A stretch of DNA of 64,000 nt. Source: Actinomyces sp. 432. Its GTDB lineage: Bacteria > Actinomycetota > Actinomycetes > Actinomycetales > Actinomycetaceae. This document shows positions 54,885 through 64,000 of the stretch, piece by piece (position 1 is the stretch's first letter; each line of letters opens with the position of its first letter). A program made the position numbers and the translations under genes. The stretch lies in contig NZ_CP025249.1 in the NCBI RefSeq assembly GCF_009930875.1, positions 1,426,001-1,490,000 on the forward strand. Reading direction: 5' to 3'. The notes under the pieces are model-generated. The model ran no database searches, had not been told where the DNA came from, and saw only the letters and a list, made by a program, of their open reading frames with translations.

Positions 54885-56941
54885 GCCTGCTCATTCTCCT
54901 TTTCGCTTGTCTCCTCGGCGTCGTCCGCATCCCCCGCGCCCCCGCGGTCCGGCACGTCACCGCTGTCTGTATCCGCCTGTGCACGCTCCTGCGCGCGACG
55001 GGCCTCGGCACGACGCCGGGCCAGCGAGCCACTACTGGTTGCGGCGGCGGCCAGCAGGCCGCCCCGGTAGGCGGCGCGCGAGCGTGCCCCCAGGTGCTCG
55101 GGGTCAAGGCCCGACAGGCGATGCCCTTCGCCGAAGAACCGGAATCTCAGGATCCACACCATCATCGGATGCGTGAACAGGATGATGACGGCGAGGTCAA
55201 CCACAGTGGTCACCCCCAGCGTGAAGGCGAAGCCCTGCACGCCGCCGACGGCCAGGAAGTACAGGACAACCGCCGCCAGCAGGTTGACCGAGTCGGAGAC
55301 GATGATCGTTCTACGGGCGTGCTGCCAGCCCTCATCCACGGCGGCCACCAGTGTGCGGCCGTTGCGGACCTCGTCGCGGACCCGCTCGAAGTACACGATG
55401 AAGGAGTCCATCGTGATGCCGATCGCGATGATCAGGCCGGCCACGCCCGCCAAGGACAAGCGGTAGCCCATTGACCAGCTCAGCAGGGCGATGACCAGGT
55501 AGGTGCCGGCGGCAGCCACGAGCAGCGAAGCCACTGCGACGACTCCCAGCCCCCGGTACTGCCACGCCAAGTAGGCCACGATCAGCACGAAGCCGATCAA
55601 CCCGGCGATCAGCCCGTTGCGCAGCTGCTCGGTGCCCAAGGTCGCGGAAATACGCTGCTCCGACTGGACCGTGAAGGACAGTGGCAGCGAGCCGAAGGAG
55701 AGCTGGTTAGCCAGGGTGTTTGCCTGCGCCTGGCTGAAGTTGCCGGAAATCTGCACCCGACCATCGGTGATGGCGGTCGTGACATCTGGGTTGAATCCAG
55801 AGGACATGATTGTCAGCCCATCCAGCACGATGGCGAACTGTGCCTTCTGCGAGTCGTTCGAGGTCACGTCGGTCGCGCCGGAGGCGGCTGCCGCAGACGC
55901 GGCGTCCCGATAGGCGATAAGGCGCTCCGAGACCTCGGCGAAGGCCTTGGTGCCGGCCTCGTCGAACTCAAGGGACACCACCCAGTTGTTGGTGGTTGCT
56001 CCCTGGCTGGTGGTCTCCAGTCCCGATGATGCGGAGGCGACATCGGTTCCGACGATGTCGGCGGGTCCCAGGATGTAGATCGTCCCGCTGCCGTCACGCG
56101 CGCAGGAGATCACAGCAGAGTCGGGGTCCTGGGCCTGGCCGGTGAGAGACTCCGCGGCGGTGCAATCCGTCAGGTACGCGTCATAGATGAGCTGCTCCGA
56201 GATCCAGGAGTCGGAGGAGTGGTCATCGCTGGTGGCTTCCAGCGGGTCTGGGCTGATAGTGCCGTCTCCGTCCACATCCGCGAGGGTCGTGGCCATCTCC
56301 TCCGCCGTCACCGTCGCGGTGGGCAGGGGTTCAGCGGCCGCATCGGTCTCCTGATCCTCTGCGTTGGCGGTGGCGTCGCTGGACGCCTCCGGTGTCTCTG
56401 ATGTCTCTGGTGTCTCTGCGTCCGTGGGCGCGCCGCTCTCCGATTCACCCGGAGCAGCGCTTTCGTCCGGGGTCGCGCTTTCATCCGGAGTCGCATTGGC
56501 CAGGCTGGATACGTAGCTGTTCTGCGCCTCGGCGTAGGCCGCAGCACCGGCTTGCAGTATGCGAATTACGGGGCGGAAGTACAGCACCGCCGAAGTGCGC
56601 ACCAGGTCGAGAGTCTCCTCGCTGGGAGTGCCCGGCAACGACACGATGATGTTGTTCCCGCCCTGCCGGGAGATCTGTGCCTCGGCAACACCGGAGGCAT
56701 CCACGCGCTGGCGGATGATCTCAATGGCCTGGTTGAGGTCTTCCTCGGTGATATCTGAGCCATCGGAGGTGGTGGGCGTAAGAATGATCTGGGTGCCGCC
56801 CTCCAGGTCCAGGGCGAGCCCCGGAGTCATCTGGGTGCGTCCCGTGATGGCGCCCACCGCCAGCGCGGTGTAGCCGAGCACGATGACCAGGAGCAGCACC
56901 AGCAGGCGCCGGCCCGGATGCTTGAGCTTATTGGTGGACAC
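54881..56941 (-). CDS. secD: Protein translocase subunit SecD with long acidic insertion
   Basis: 686 residues. Helix 1 is at 10-30. The P1 domain (LDLEGGTQIILTP, EIIRQRVDASGVAEAQIS) is interrupted at about 150-240 by a Glu/Ser/Thr/Pro-rich insertion. The insertion contains DVDGDGTISPD, which resembles a calcium-binding EF/dockerin loop. The rest shows the conserved end of P1 and five helices with GIGITMDSFIVYFERVRDE. A basic and acidic C-terminal tail follows. Insertions of this kind are common in actinobacterial SecD but vary in length. It is co-translated with secF. Confidence 0.95.
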   Translation of the reverse strand: MSTNKLKHPGRRLLVLLLVIVLGYTALAVGAITGRTQMTPGLALDLEGGTQIILTPTTSDGSDITEEDLNQAIEIIRQRVDASGVAEAQISRQGGNNIIVSLPGTPSEETLDLVRTSAVLYFRPVIRILQAGAAAYAEAQNSYVSSLANATPDESATPDESAAPGESESGAPTDAETPETSETPEASSDATANAEDQETDAAAEPLPTATVTAEEMATTLADVDGDGTISPDPLEATSDDHSSDSWISEQLIYDAYLTDCTAAESLTGQAQDPDSAVISCARDGSGTIYILGPADIVGTDVASASSGLETTSQGATTNNWVVSLEFDEAGTKAFAEVSERLIAYRDAASAAAASGATDVTSNDSQKAQFAIVLDGLTIMSSGFNPDVTTAITDGRVQISGNFSQAQANTLANQLSFGSLPLSFTVQSEQRISATLGTEQLRNGLIAGLIGFVLIVAYLAWQYRGLGVVAVASLLVAAAGTYLVIALLSWSMGYRLSLAGVAGLIIAIGITMDSFIVYFERVRDEVRNGRTLVAAVDEGWQHARRTIIVSDSVNLLAAVVLYFLAVGGVQGFAFTLGVTTVVDLAVIILFTHPMMVWILRFRFFGEGHRLSGLDPEHLGARSRAAYRGGLLAAAATSSGSLARRRAEARRAQERAQADTDSGDVPDRGGAGDADDAEETSEKENEQA

Positions 56942-57016
56942 GCGGTCCTCTCTTCGGGGCGGGATGCGCCGTCGCCAAGGGGCGGCCGACGCTCTGAATT
57001 CGGGGTGGGGCAGGGC

Positions 57017-57445
57017 TCAGGCCTGCGGCTGGGGCTCCTCCGGGTGACCGTCCCGGCCGGGCGCGGCGGAATCCTCGGCACCGGTGGCGGCGGCCTCGTG
57101 GACAGCGTCCGGGTCACCCGGCTCGTCCTCAAACTCGCCCGCAGCGTCGTCCGCGGTGTCCTCCTCAGCGGAGGCGAAGGGCGGCTCCTCAGCCCCGACG
57201 ACCGCATTCTTGGCCCACAACGACTCATCTCCCAGCGGGGTAGCCAGGGTGACCACGTCACCGTCGACCTCTACTACGGTGCCGTAGAAACCGGCCCGGG
57301 TACGCACCCAGGTGCCGGGCACCAGCGCCTCCTCGGTGCGGCGTCTCTGCTCATCCAGCATCCGCTCCTGCTGCTTGCGCGCGAACCTGGACATCAGCCA
57401 GAAGGCCAGCAGCATGACGATCAGTATGAGCAGCATGGGGTCCAT
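57017..57445 (-). CDS. yajC: Sec translocase accessory protein YajC
   Basis: 142 residues: a single helix near the start (MLLILIVMLLAFWLMSRFA), then the small conserved domain (PGTWVRTRAGFYGTVVEVDGDVVTLATP), then an acidic disordered tail of about 55 residues. The ATG at 57445 is chosen because it places the helix at the N-terminus; the open frame begins 81 bp earlier. It lies 75 bp ahead of secD. Confidence 0.9.
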   Translation of the reverse strand: MDPMLLILIVMLLAFWLMSRFARKQQERMLDEQRRRTEEALVPGTWVRTRAGFYGTVVEVDGDVVTLATPLGDESLWAKNAVVGAEEPPFASAEEDTADDAAGEFEDEPGDPDAVHEAAATGAEDSAAPGRDGHPEEPQPQA

Positions 57446-57589
57446 GGTAATGACTCCGTTCGTGAAGAAACCCTGCATCGCCCGGGCGATAGCGTCTGCG
57501 AGTCTAGGCCACCCGGGGGTGCGCACGCCCGCCCGCTCCGCCGACGGAGGTGTGACACGCGCCCCTTATACCTTCCGATTTCGACCTGA

Positions 57590-58645
57590 TCACGCAAAAA
57601 GTGTGCCGTCCTCGGGCGGACGCAGGCCCAGGTGCGCGTAGGCTGCGGGGGTGGCCATGCGCCCCCTGGGTGTGCGGACAATCAGCCCCTCCCTGAACAG
57701 GTACGGCTCGGCCACCGTCTCAATGGTCTCAGGCTCCTCCCCCACGCTCACCGCTAGAGTGCTCAGGCCCACGGGCGCGCCGGCGAAGCGCGTGCACAGG
57801 GTCTGCAGCACCGAGCGGTCGAGCCGGTCCAGGCCCAATTCGTCGACCTCGAAGACCTCCAGCGCCCCGCGGGTCGCGGCCAGGTCCAGGCGCCCCGGTG
57901 TTCCGTGCACCTGGGCCCAGTCCTGAACCCGGCGCAGCAGGCGATTGGCGATACGAGGAGTGCCGCGGGAGCGCCTGGCGAGCTCACCGGCCGCGTCACC
58001 TTCGATGCGGACCCCCAGCAGGTTGGCCGACCTGGTCACGATACGGGTCAGGTCCTCCGGCCCGTAGTAGTCGAGATGGCCCGTGAAACCGAAGCGGTCA
58101 CGCAGCGGAGCGGGCAGCAGCCCCGCGCGAGTCGTGGCGCCGACTACGGTGAAAGGCGGCAGGGTCAGCGGAATGGAGGTCGCCCCTGGTCCCTTGCCCA
58201 CGACCACATCCACCCGGTAGTCCTCCATGGCCAGGTAGAGCATCTCCTCGGCGGTGCGGGCGAGCCGGTGAATCTCGTCGATGAACAGTACGTCCCCCTC
58301 CTCCAGGGAGGACAGGATCGCGGCCAGATCCCCCGCGTGCTGAATCGCGGGCCCGGAGGTGATGCGCAGTACGCCGTCGACCTCGTTGGCGATGATCATG
58401 GCAAGCGTGGTCTTGCCCAGCCCCGGCGGACCGGACAGTAGCACGTGGTCCGGGACCGCTCCGCGGGCCAGGGCGGCGCGCAGCACAACCGACAGCTGCC
58501 CCCGCACCACCTGCTGGCCGACGAAGTCCTCCAGCCGCTTGGGCCGCAGAGCAGCCTCCGCCGCACGCTCGGCGTCATCCGCGGAGCCACCAACCAGGCG
58601 CCCGTCGGCAATCGGGCCGCCGCCCTCCCCAGGGTAATTAGCCAC
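57590..58645 (-). CDS. ruvB: Holliday junction branch-migration ATPase RuvB
   Basis: Hexameric motor that drives branch migration with RuvA. It has [11 protein letters not shown], Walker [11 protein letters not shown], Walker [31 protein letters not shown] with the arginine finger, and the winged-helix end [12 protein letters not shown]. The start is GTG at 58645, 8 nt behind TGGGAGG (58654-58660) and inside the end of ruvA; another GTG lies 9 bp upstream. 351 residues. Confidence 0.95.
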   Translation of the reverse strand: MANYPGEGGGPIADGRLVGGSADDAERAAEAALRPKRLEDFVGQQVVRGQLSVVLRAALARGAVPDHVLLSGPPGLGKTTLAMIIANEVDGVLRITSGPAIQHAGDLAAILSSLEEGDVLFIDEIHRLARTAEEMLYLAMEDYRVDVVVGKGPGATSIPLTLPPFTVVGATTRAGLLPAPLRDRFGFTGHLDYYGPEDLTRIVTRSANLLGVRIEGDAAGELARRSRGTPRIANRLLRRVQDWAQVHGTPGRLDLAATRGALEVFEVDELGLDRLDRSVLQTLCTRFAGAPVGLSTLAVSVGEEPETIETVAEPYLFREGLIVRTPRGRMATPAAYAHLGLRPPEDGTLFA

Positions 58646-59270
58646 GCGTGCCACCTCCCAGGTACCGCAGCGCGGCACGCAGCAGTTCCGGCAGTGGCAG
58701 CGGGGTGGCTGCTCCGGCATCGGCGCGCTCGGACTGGACGGTGGCAACCGCGCGGGTCGCTGCCGCCTCGTTCCAGCCCAGCTGCACCAGTGCGGCAACC
58801 ACATCGGGATTGGCCTCGGCGTCCGCGGCCTGCTCGGGCCCGGGCACGGTGCCAGGCTCGCCGCCCACCGGTGGGCCGAGCTTGTCCGCGACGTCGATAA
58901 TCACCCGCTGGGCGCCCTTGGGGCCGAGCCCGGGAACTCGCTTGAGCGCGGCGACGTCGTTAGCGGCAACAGCCCGCCTCAGCGCATCGGGAGTGTGCAC
59001 GGACAGGATTGCCAGGGCGAGCTTGGCGCCCACCCCCTTCGCCCCGAGCAGCACTTGGAAGCAGCGGTGTTCGTCGGCATCGGCGAAGCCGTACAGGGAC
59101 AGGGCGTCCTCACGCACAACCAGCTCAGTGCGGACGAAGCCCTCCTCGCCGGCGCGCAGCCCGGCCAGGGTCGCCGGCGTGGCCTGGAAGGTCATGCCGA
59201 CGCCGCCGACCTCGATGGTCGCGGCCCCGAGCGAGGCCTCTAGTACGGTTCCGCGCAGTGAGGAGATCAT
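58638..59270 (-). CDS. ruvA: Holliday junction DNA helicase subunit RuvA
   Basis: Binds four-way junctions as a tetramer. 210 residues: OB-fold ([25 protein letters not shown]), two helix-hairpin-helix motifs ([19 protein letters not shown] and [19 protein letters not shown]), a Pro/Ala-rich flexible linker, and the C-terminal three-helix domain that contacts RuvB ([20 protein letters not shown]). It overlaps ruvB and follows ruvC. Confidence 0.96.
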   Translation of the reverse strand: MISSLRGTVLEASLGAATIEVGGVGMTFQATPATLAGLRAGEEGFVRTELVVREDALSLYGFADADEHRCFQVLLGAKGVGAKLALAILSVHTPDALRRAVAANDVAALKRVPGLGPKGAQRVIIDVADKLGPPVGGEPGTVPGPEQAADAEANPDVVAALVQLGWNEAAATRAVATVQSERADAGAATPLPLPELLRAALRYLGGGTRG

Positions 59271-59327
59271 GCGGCAGTGGCTCCTTCAGTCGAGGGCGTC
59301 GAACACCTGTTCGGCATGGTGCTGACT

Positions 59328-60032
59328 CTAGCGTGTTCGGCGGCGGGGGTCGACGGCGCCGGTGCGCCGTGCACGTGCCTGCGCGGCGGCCCATGCCTGC
59401 TGCGCCGGGGTACGAGCCGAGGCGCGGATCGACCCGCCGGCCGAGACCATATCCGTGCTGCCGTCAATCCCGGTGCCGCCGCCGCGCCACCCGTGGCAGA
59501 TCGCCTGCGCGAGCGCATCAGCGGCGTCCGCCGGCCGCGGCGGGGCGTCCAAGCCGAGGATGCGCTGCACCATCGCCTGAACCTGCGCCTTAGTGGCCGT
59601 GCCGGAACCCGTGACCGCGGCCTTGGCCTCACTCGGGGTGTGCTGGGCCACCTCCAGGCCGGCGCGGGCACCCGCCACCATGACCACGCCAATAACCTGG
59701 GCCACCGAGATCACCGATCGCAGGTTGTCGTGCGCGAATACGCGCTCGACCGACATACTGGTAGGCGCCAGCCGCGCAATCCAGTCGTCCAGCGCGTCGG
59801 CCACGGCCATCAGCCGCAGCTCCGGACTGTCTGAGGCCGGAGTGCGCACCACCGCCACCTCCACCAGGCGGGCGCGGCGGCGTGGATCGATATCCACGCA
59901 ACCCAGACCGCAGCGCGTCATGCCCGGGTCGATGCCCAGCACGCGCTGCTCGGCCACGGCACGGCGGCGCGCGGCCCGCCGCCCGGCCCGCTCAGTGGCC
60001 AGCGGCGAGGGACCGGCCGACGTTTCGGTCAT
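59328..60032 (-). CDS. ruvC: Holliday junction endonuclease RuvC
   Basis: Resolves junctions together with RuvAB. The acidic residues are in GIDPGMTRCGLG, the conserved glutamate in SVERVFAHDN, and the final pair in DAADALAQAICH. At 234 residues it is longer than usual (about 170-190). A basic Arg-rich leader of 30 residues and a basic tail (ARTPAQQAWAAAQARARR) account for this. A start further in is possible because no strong ribosome site precedes 60032. Confidence 0.94.
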   Translation of the reverse strand: MTETSAGPSPLATERAGRRAARRRAVAEQRVLGIDPGMTRCGLGCVDIDPRRRARLVEVAVVRTPASDSPELRLMAVADALDDWIARLAPTSMSVERVFAHDNLRSVISVAQVIGVVMVAGARAGLEVAQHTPSEAKAAVTGSGTATKAQVQAMVQRILGLDAPPRPADAADALAQAICHGWRGGGTGIDGSTDMVSAGGSIRASARTPAQQAWAAAQARARRTGAVDPRRRTR

Positions 60033-60065
60033 TGCCCGGACGCGAGACAGTGCTGTGCGGGGCCG

Positions 60066-60827
60066 TCAGTCGTCCGCATCCAGCTCGGCGGCAACCGCAG
60101 GCGTGATGTCGACGGAGGTGTAGACGTTCTGCACGTCATCCAGGTCCTCCAGGGCGTCGATCAGGCGCATCACCTTGCGCGCGCCCTCAACGTCAACCGT
60201 GACCGTGGTTCCGGCGACGAACTGGGACTCGGCGGACTCGTAGTCCATGCCCGCGTCGGTCACCGCCGTTCTTACCGCCACCAGGTCGCCCGGCTCGGAG
60301 ATGATCTCGAAGGACTCCGCGCCCTCCACTACCTCCTCGGCACCGGCATCGAGCACCGCCATGAGGATCGTGTCCTCGTCGATGCCCTCCCCCTTGGCAA
60401 CTTCCACCACGCCCTTGCGGGTGAAGTTGTAGGCGACCGAACCGGGATCAGCCAGGGACCCGCCGGTACGTGTGAAGGCCACGCGTACATCCGAGGCAGC
60501 CCGGTTGCGGTTGTCGGTCAGGCACTCGACCAGGAAGGCAACGCCCTCGGGGCCGTAGCCCTCATACATGATGGTCTGCCAGTCCGCACCGCCGGCCTCC
60601 TCACCGGAGCCGCGCTTGACGGCGCGGGTGATGTTGTCAGCCGGCACGGAGTTCTTCTTGGCCTTCTGGATGGCATCGAAGAGAGTCGGGTTACCGCTCG
60701 GGTCGCCACCGCCGGTGCGGGCCGCGACCTCGATGTTCTTGATCAGGCGGGCGAAGAGCTTGCCGCGCTTGGCGTCAATGGCGGCCTTCTTGTGCTTCGT
60801 GGTGGCCCACTTGGAGTGACCCGACAT
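60066..60827 (-). CDS. YebC/PmpR-family regulator or translation factor
   Basis: 253 residues starting [23 protein letters not shown], the invariant YebC start. It continues with [29 protein letters not shown] and a well-preserved acidic C-terminal domain. Family members bind DNA, and some help the ribosome at proline stretches. It stands directly upstream of ruvC, the typical actinobacterial position. A ribosome site AAGGAG precedes the ATG. Confidence 0.95.
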   Translation of the reverse strand: MSGHSKWATTKHKKAAIDAKRGKLFARLIKNIEVAARTGGGDPSGNPTLFDAIQKAKKNSVPADNITRAVKRGSGEEAGGADWQTIMYEGYGPEGVAFLVECLTDNRNRAASDVRVAFTRTGGSLADPGSVAYNFTRKGVVEVAKGEGIDEDTILMAVLDAGAEEVVEGAESFEIISEPGDLVAVRTAVTDAGMDYESAESQFVAGTTVTVDVEGARKVMRLIDALEDLDDVQNVYTSVDITPAVAAELDADD

Positions 60828-61010
60828 GTGTTCTCCTTGTAGTCTTCCGTTCCTCCAGCCCGGCGGCGGGCGGGAGGCCGCTAACGAACATACCGACGCC
60901 TATCCTAGGGGATCGGTCAAAACACGCCGTCCTGCCAAGATCGGTCACGGGTGCCCGCGGCTCCTGGGGCGACGGCACGAGCCGGCCGACCGCCCTGGCC
61001 TCCACCGGGA

Positions 61011-61649
61011 TCAGTGCTCGACGACATGCCGCACCCGGCCATCCCAGCCCTCCATAAGCTCCCGGGCCAGTGCGGGCAGCATGCGCGGGTACACGGTCAT
61101 CCCGGCTGCAACGGCGGCGTCGAGCTCATCCAGTTCCCACCAGCGCAGCGAGTCCAGCAGCTCACGTTCCGTGTCAGTCCAGCCCGACTGGTCGACGACG
61201 TCGTCCCCTGCCGCCAGGTGGGTCAGGTAGAACAGCTCGTCCTGCCTACAAGTGACCCGGTTGAAGGCGAACACGGCTCTGCGCTCCACCACGGGGCCGG
61301 TGAAGCACGCCTCCGCCAGGCCGATGCCGGTCTCCTCAGCCAGTTCGCGCCGGGCGCCGCCAAGCGGCGTCTCACCCGGCAGCAGGCCGCCTCCCGGCGT
61401 GAACGCCCAGGAGCGGGAGGCGTCGCTGAAGTCGTGCCCGACTACCAGCAGGATTGCCGGTCGTGGATCCCGGCGCAGCGCAATCACCCGCGCAGCCCGC
61501 CGAAACGGCAGGCCCTCGGCGTTGAGCCGCCACTCATCCGGATCCAGCAGCCGCCTCCAGTTAGCCGGCACTCGCCGCGGGTCGCGCCCATCGGCGGCCA
61601 GCCCGGCAGCCCCGCCACCGTGGGGACGGCGCTCACCGGGTGAAGACAT
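61011..61649 (-). CDS. NUDIX hydrolase
   Basis: 212 residues with a complete Nudix box, GGGLLPGETPLGGARRELAEETGI. An N-terminal region (NWRRLLDPDEWRLNAEGLPFRRAARVIALRRDP) and a C-terminal helix follow. The substrate is unknown; nucleoside diphosphate derivatives are the usual class. It overlaps prsW by 17 bp. In mycobacteria, from memory, the protein after pimA combines a membrane part and a Nudix domain; here the two parts are separate genes with prsW between them. Confidence 0.9.
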   Translation of the reverse strand: MSSPGERRPHGGGAAGLAADGRDPRRVPANWRRLLDPDEWRLNAEGLPFRRAARVIALRRDPRPAILLVVGHDFSDASRSWAFTPGGGLLPGETPLGGARRELAEETGIGLAEACFTGPVVERRAVFAFNRVTCRQDELFYLTHLAAGDDVVDQSGWTDTERELLDSLRWWELDELDAAVAAGMTVYPRMLPALARELMEGWDGRVRHVVEH

Positions 61650-62835
61650 ACCGGTTCTCCATGATGGCCGTCAGGAGGGCGGCCTCGTGCGGGGCGAAGT
61701 CGGCGTCCGCGTGCCCGTCGATCGCCTGCTGACGCAGCTGCGCCAGGGCGGATGCACACCCGAGGAACTCACGCATCGCCCGGGCCTGCTCCGCGCCCCG
61801 GCTCCTGGCCCAGCGGAGGGCCGCCGCACGGCCGGCACCGGTGGTGATCATGGTCACCTCGGCGGGTGAGAACCAGCCGGCACGCTGGTAATCAGCCAGC
61901 CGTTGCCGCATGGTCAGGCGCTCATTCCAGCGCAGCCAGAGCACCAGCCCGATTGCCGCCATGAAGAACGGCAGCGCCACGTAGAAGTACAAGGACGGTT
62001 CGGTTATCAGCATGCCGTTCCAGAAGGCGTGCAGCACGATCGCGCCGGCCAGCCCCAGCGGCGCGGTCCACACCCAGGCCAGGGGCGAGCGCATGCGCGC
62101 ACTCGCACCGATCGCCAGCCCAGTGCAGGCGGTGAAGGTCACGTGCGCAAACGGCGAAGCGATACCGCGCAGGAGGAAGGTCATCAGCAGCGTGTCGGAG
62201 GACTGCACGAAGTACAGGATGTTCTCGGCGAAGGCGAAGCCGGCAGCGACCACCGCTGCGTATACGATGCCGTCCACGGCGCCGTTGAAGTTGCGCCGCC
62301 AGATCAGGAAGATGACGAGCACCCCCAGCCCCTTGGTGACCTCCTCGATTATCGGGGCACTAACTACGGTTAAGACGAACTCGCCCCCGCTTACGGAGCC
62401 GGTGGCGGCCGATACCAGGAGTGATGCGGAGGTGTTGACCACCAGGGAGATGACGGTGGCCACACCCGCGCCCCAAAGGAAAGCGGCGGCCAGTAGCCCC
62501 GGCGGTTCCGGTTCCCAGCGGTCGATCCAACGCACCGTGGCCATGACGATGCCCAGCGGCACGAGCGCCAGCAGGATGGAGACCAGTAGCTCCGAGACCG
62601 GCCCGCTCGATGAGGCGTAAATGGTCAACAGCATCAGCGCCAGGCCTAGCGCACCGACACACGCCAGCACCGTACTGGCCACGGTTCCGCGATGCCGGTG
62701 CACCATCGCCTGCGGAGTCCACAGCGGCGCGGGGCGGGGCTGGGTGGAGCCAGCCGGAGGGTAGCCGGAGCGCTGGTAGCCGGGCCGCGGTGCCCACGAC
62801 TCTCCGGGGCCCGGGTTGGTACCAGAAGCGCTCAT
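61633..62835 (-). CDS. PrsW-family intramembrane metalloprotease
   Basis: 400 residues with a Pro-rich cytoplasmic leader, about eight helices, and the signature motifs: PIIEEVTKGLGVL (EExxK), FAFAENILYF, HVTFTACTGL and LHAFWNG. These hold the putative metal ligands. PrsW proteases cleave anti-sigma factors or other membrane proteins in other bacteria; the target here is unknown. The ATG overlaps the upstream membrane-protein gene by 4 bp. Confidence 0.9.
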   Translation of the reverse strand: MSASGTNPGPGESWAPRPGYQRSGYPPAGSTQPRPAPLWTPQAMVHRHRGTVASTVLACVGALGLALMLLTIYASSSGPVSELLVSILLALVPLGIVMATVRWIDRWEPEPPGLLAAAFLWGAGVATVISLVVNTSASLLVSAATGSVSGGEFVLTVVSAPIIEEVTKGLGVLVIFLIWRRNFNGAVDGIVYAAVVAAGFAFAENILYFVQSSDTLLMTFLLRGIASPFAHVTFTACTGLAIGASARMRSPLAWVWTAPLGLAGAIVLHAFWNGMLITEPSLYFYVALPFFMAAIGLVLWLRWNERLTMRQRLADYQRAGWFSPAEVTMITTGAGRAAALRWARSRGAEQARAMREFLGCASALAQLRQQAIDGHADADFAPHEAALLTAIMENRYVFTR

Positions 62836-63542
62836 GACTGCGGCTCCTCCTGGACGCCCTCCACCTCTGCGGTAGTGGCGTCATCGATGTCGAAGGTCTG
62901 GGGAAGCGGGGCATGACCTGCCAGGTGCAGCAGGCGTACATCGAGCGCGCCGCGCAGGCGCCGGGCCTCGGCCACATGGGTGTTGTGGAAGCGGCGCGCC
63001 AGCACCAGCCGGTATGCGGCACGATCAAGGCGCTCCAGTGACTCGTTTCCCCGCGGGTCGCCGTTCAGCGAAACGCGCGTTGACGGGTCGAGCACCGCAC
63101 GGATCACGCGGGTTAGGTCCGACTCGATGCGCATCCGCGTGCGCGTGCCCCCGCCTTCACCGGTAACGCGCCCGGGCGCATCGGTGTCCAGCCCGTCCTC
63201 AACCAGCGGGCCCTCGGCATCGAGCGCGTCATATGCCGCCCGCGACAGTATCAGCGCCGACGCCGGATCGAGCAGCCCGGTGGCCGCCAGATCTGCCGCC
63301 GCCTGTGCCCGGTGCACCAGCTGTGCCTCAAGGGTGGCGCGCGAACCCAGTACCTGTCGGTGGAGCCGATCCACCCGCAGAGCCTTGGCATACAGTGACC
63401 AGGCCACGGCGAGGACCACGAGTGCGATCATCAGGATGACCACTGCGGGCAGCAGCCAGGCGGGCGGGCCGCTGCTAGCGGCAGCCGCCATGGGCCAGGG
63501 CATGGCGGGGACGGTGAGTAGTGGAGTCAACTTCGCGAGCAT
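62832..63542 (-). CDS. Conserved membrane protein of the pimA locus
   Basis: 236 residues. One helix (about 30-52, AWLLPAVVILMIALVVLAVAWSL) is followed by a cytoplasmic helical domain: LRVDRLHRQVLGSRATLEAQLVHRAQAAADLAATG, then LDPASALILSRAAYDALD and LAGHAPLPQTFDIDD at the end. From memory, the membrane portion of the mycobacterial protein following pimA has the same pattern of a helix plus LHR...ALEAQL. The ATG at 63542 lies 4 bp behind the pimA stop. Function unknown. Confidence 0.8.
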   Translation of the reverse strand: MLAKLTPLLTVPAMPWPMAAAASSGPPAWLLPAVVILMIALVVLAVAWSLYAKALRVDRLHRQVLGSRATLEAQLVHRAQAAADLAATGLLDPASALILSRAAYDALDAEGPLVEDGLDTDAPGRVTGEGGGTRTRMRIESDLTRVIRAVLDPSTRVSLNGDPRGNESLERLDRAAYRLVLARRFHNTHVAEARRLRGALDVRLLHLAGHAPLPQTFDIDDATTAEVEGVQEEPQS

Positions 63543-63546
63543 CCGG

Positions 63547-64000
63547 TCAGTCCTCAAGGGCGTCGCGCAGCCGGCCGACCATGGTGCGCGAGCCCGGGGC
63601 CACGGTGACGCGAGTATGGGCGGTGGACAGGGCCATGTCGTACACGTCGAGGATGGCGTCGGTGACCGCCGACCAGTCGTAGCGGCCCACCACCGCTGCG
63701 GCGGCCGAGCGGCGCTCCTGGGCCGCCGCGGGATCTGAGAGTGTGCGGATGATGGCGCGGGCCAGATCGGCCCCGTCACCGTTGCGGAACAGGTAGCCGT
63801 AGGCTCCAGCCCCGAGCACGTCGGAGAAGGCCGTCAGGTCGGATGCGACCACATTGGTGCCCGCCGCCATGGCCTCCACCAGCACAATGCCGAAGGACTC
63901 CCCGCCGGTCTGCGGTGCGACGTAGCAGGAGCAGGAGGCCAGCATGGCGGCCTTGTCGGCGTCGGAGATGCCGCCTAGGAACACCACCCGGTCACCGTAC
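63547..64000 (-). CDS. pimA: GT4 glycosyltransferase, PimA-like, 3' part only
   Basis: The last 151 residues of a family GT4 enzyme are in the window. They include YGDRVVFLGGISDADKAAML, the donor-binding segment CYVAPQTGGESFGIVLVEAMAAG, SDLTAF and the closing helices. The position ahead of the membrane protein, prsW and nudix genes, and the sequence GGESFGIVLVEAMAAG, match PimA, which adds the first mannose to phosphatidylinositol. The 5' half is outside the window. Confidence 0.88.
   Translation of the reverse strand, partial: YGDRVVFLGGISDADKAAMLASCSCYVAPQTGGESFGIVLVEAMAAGTNVVASDLTAFSDVLGAGAYGYLFRNGDGADLARAIIRTLSDPAAAQERRSAAAAVVGRYDWSAVTDAILDVYDMALSTAHTRVTVAPGSRTMVGRLRDALED

Overview
The window is high-GC, gene-dense DNA from an actinomycete. 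The gene order (pimA, a membrane protein, prsW, nudix, yebC, ruvCAB, yajC, secDF, apt, rel, and elsewhere hisS, aspS, alaS, ruvX, mltG, aroE, aroC, aroK) is the actinobacterial housekeeping arrangement. The Pro/Thr-rich surface proteins, the DUF6571-like protein and the dispersed intergenic repeats point to Actinomycetaceae (Actinomyces or a close relative). The family-level placement is inference.

Layout. 1-8.2 kb (minus strand): aroK (cut by the window edge), aroC, aroE, mltG, ruvX, alaS, rpsD. 8.2-10.8 kb: a gene-poor repeat zone with an array of 20-nt units and an IS481-like insertion sequence sitting at the centre of a palindromic repeat. 10.8-16.2 kb: a TauE/SafE permease, rarA, an MMPL transporter, yciO. 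16.2-19.7 kb: a likely polyol uptake and oxidation operon (MFS permease, Zn-type polyol dehydrogenase, AraC regulator). 19.9-22.1 kb: an ABC ATPase carrying an in-frame amber codon and its DUF6297-like membrane partner. 22.3-27.3 kb: aspS and two secreted, membrane-anchored surface proteins. 27.3-28.8 kb: repeats. 28.8-41.7 kb: DEAD-box helicase, cation/proton antiporter, a pair of dynamin-like GTPases, hisS, an MBL-fold hydrolase, a DUF349 protein, a TsnR-like rRNA methyltransferase. 41.7-50.2 kb: a surface cassette. 50.2-64 kb: rel, apt, secF, secD, yajC, ruvB, ruvA, ruvC, yebC, nudix, prsW, a membrane protein and the 3' part of pimA.

The most unusual part is 41.7-49.9 kb. A DUF6571-like protein is followed by a lipoprotein (here L2), a second lipoprotein (L1) and a secreted PKD-like protein (S). 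The block L2-L1-S is then repeated with strongly diverged sequence. In front of the second L2, and of a third, decayed L2, short stubs homologous to the C-terminus of the DUF6571 protein remain. The ancestral unit therefore looks like DUF6571-L2-L1-S, amplified and then eroded. This resembles the logic of polymorphic-toxin and immunity arrays, but no function can be assigned from sequence alone.

Quality note. Five one-base deletions break aroC, alaS (twice), one surface protein and one GTPase. All five lie in runs of G or C. Most or all are probably sequencing or assembly errors rather than true pseudogenes.
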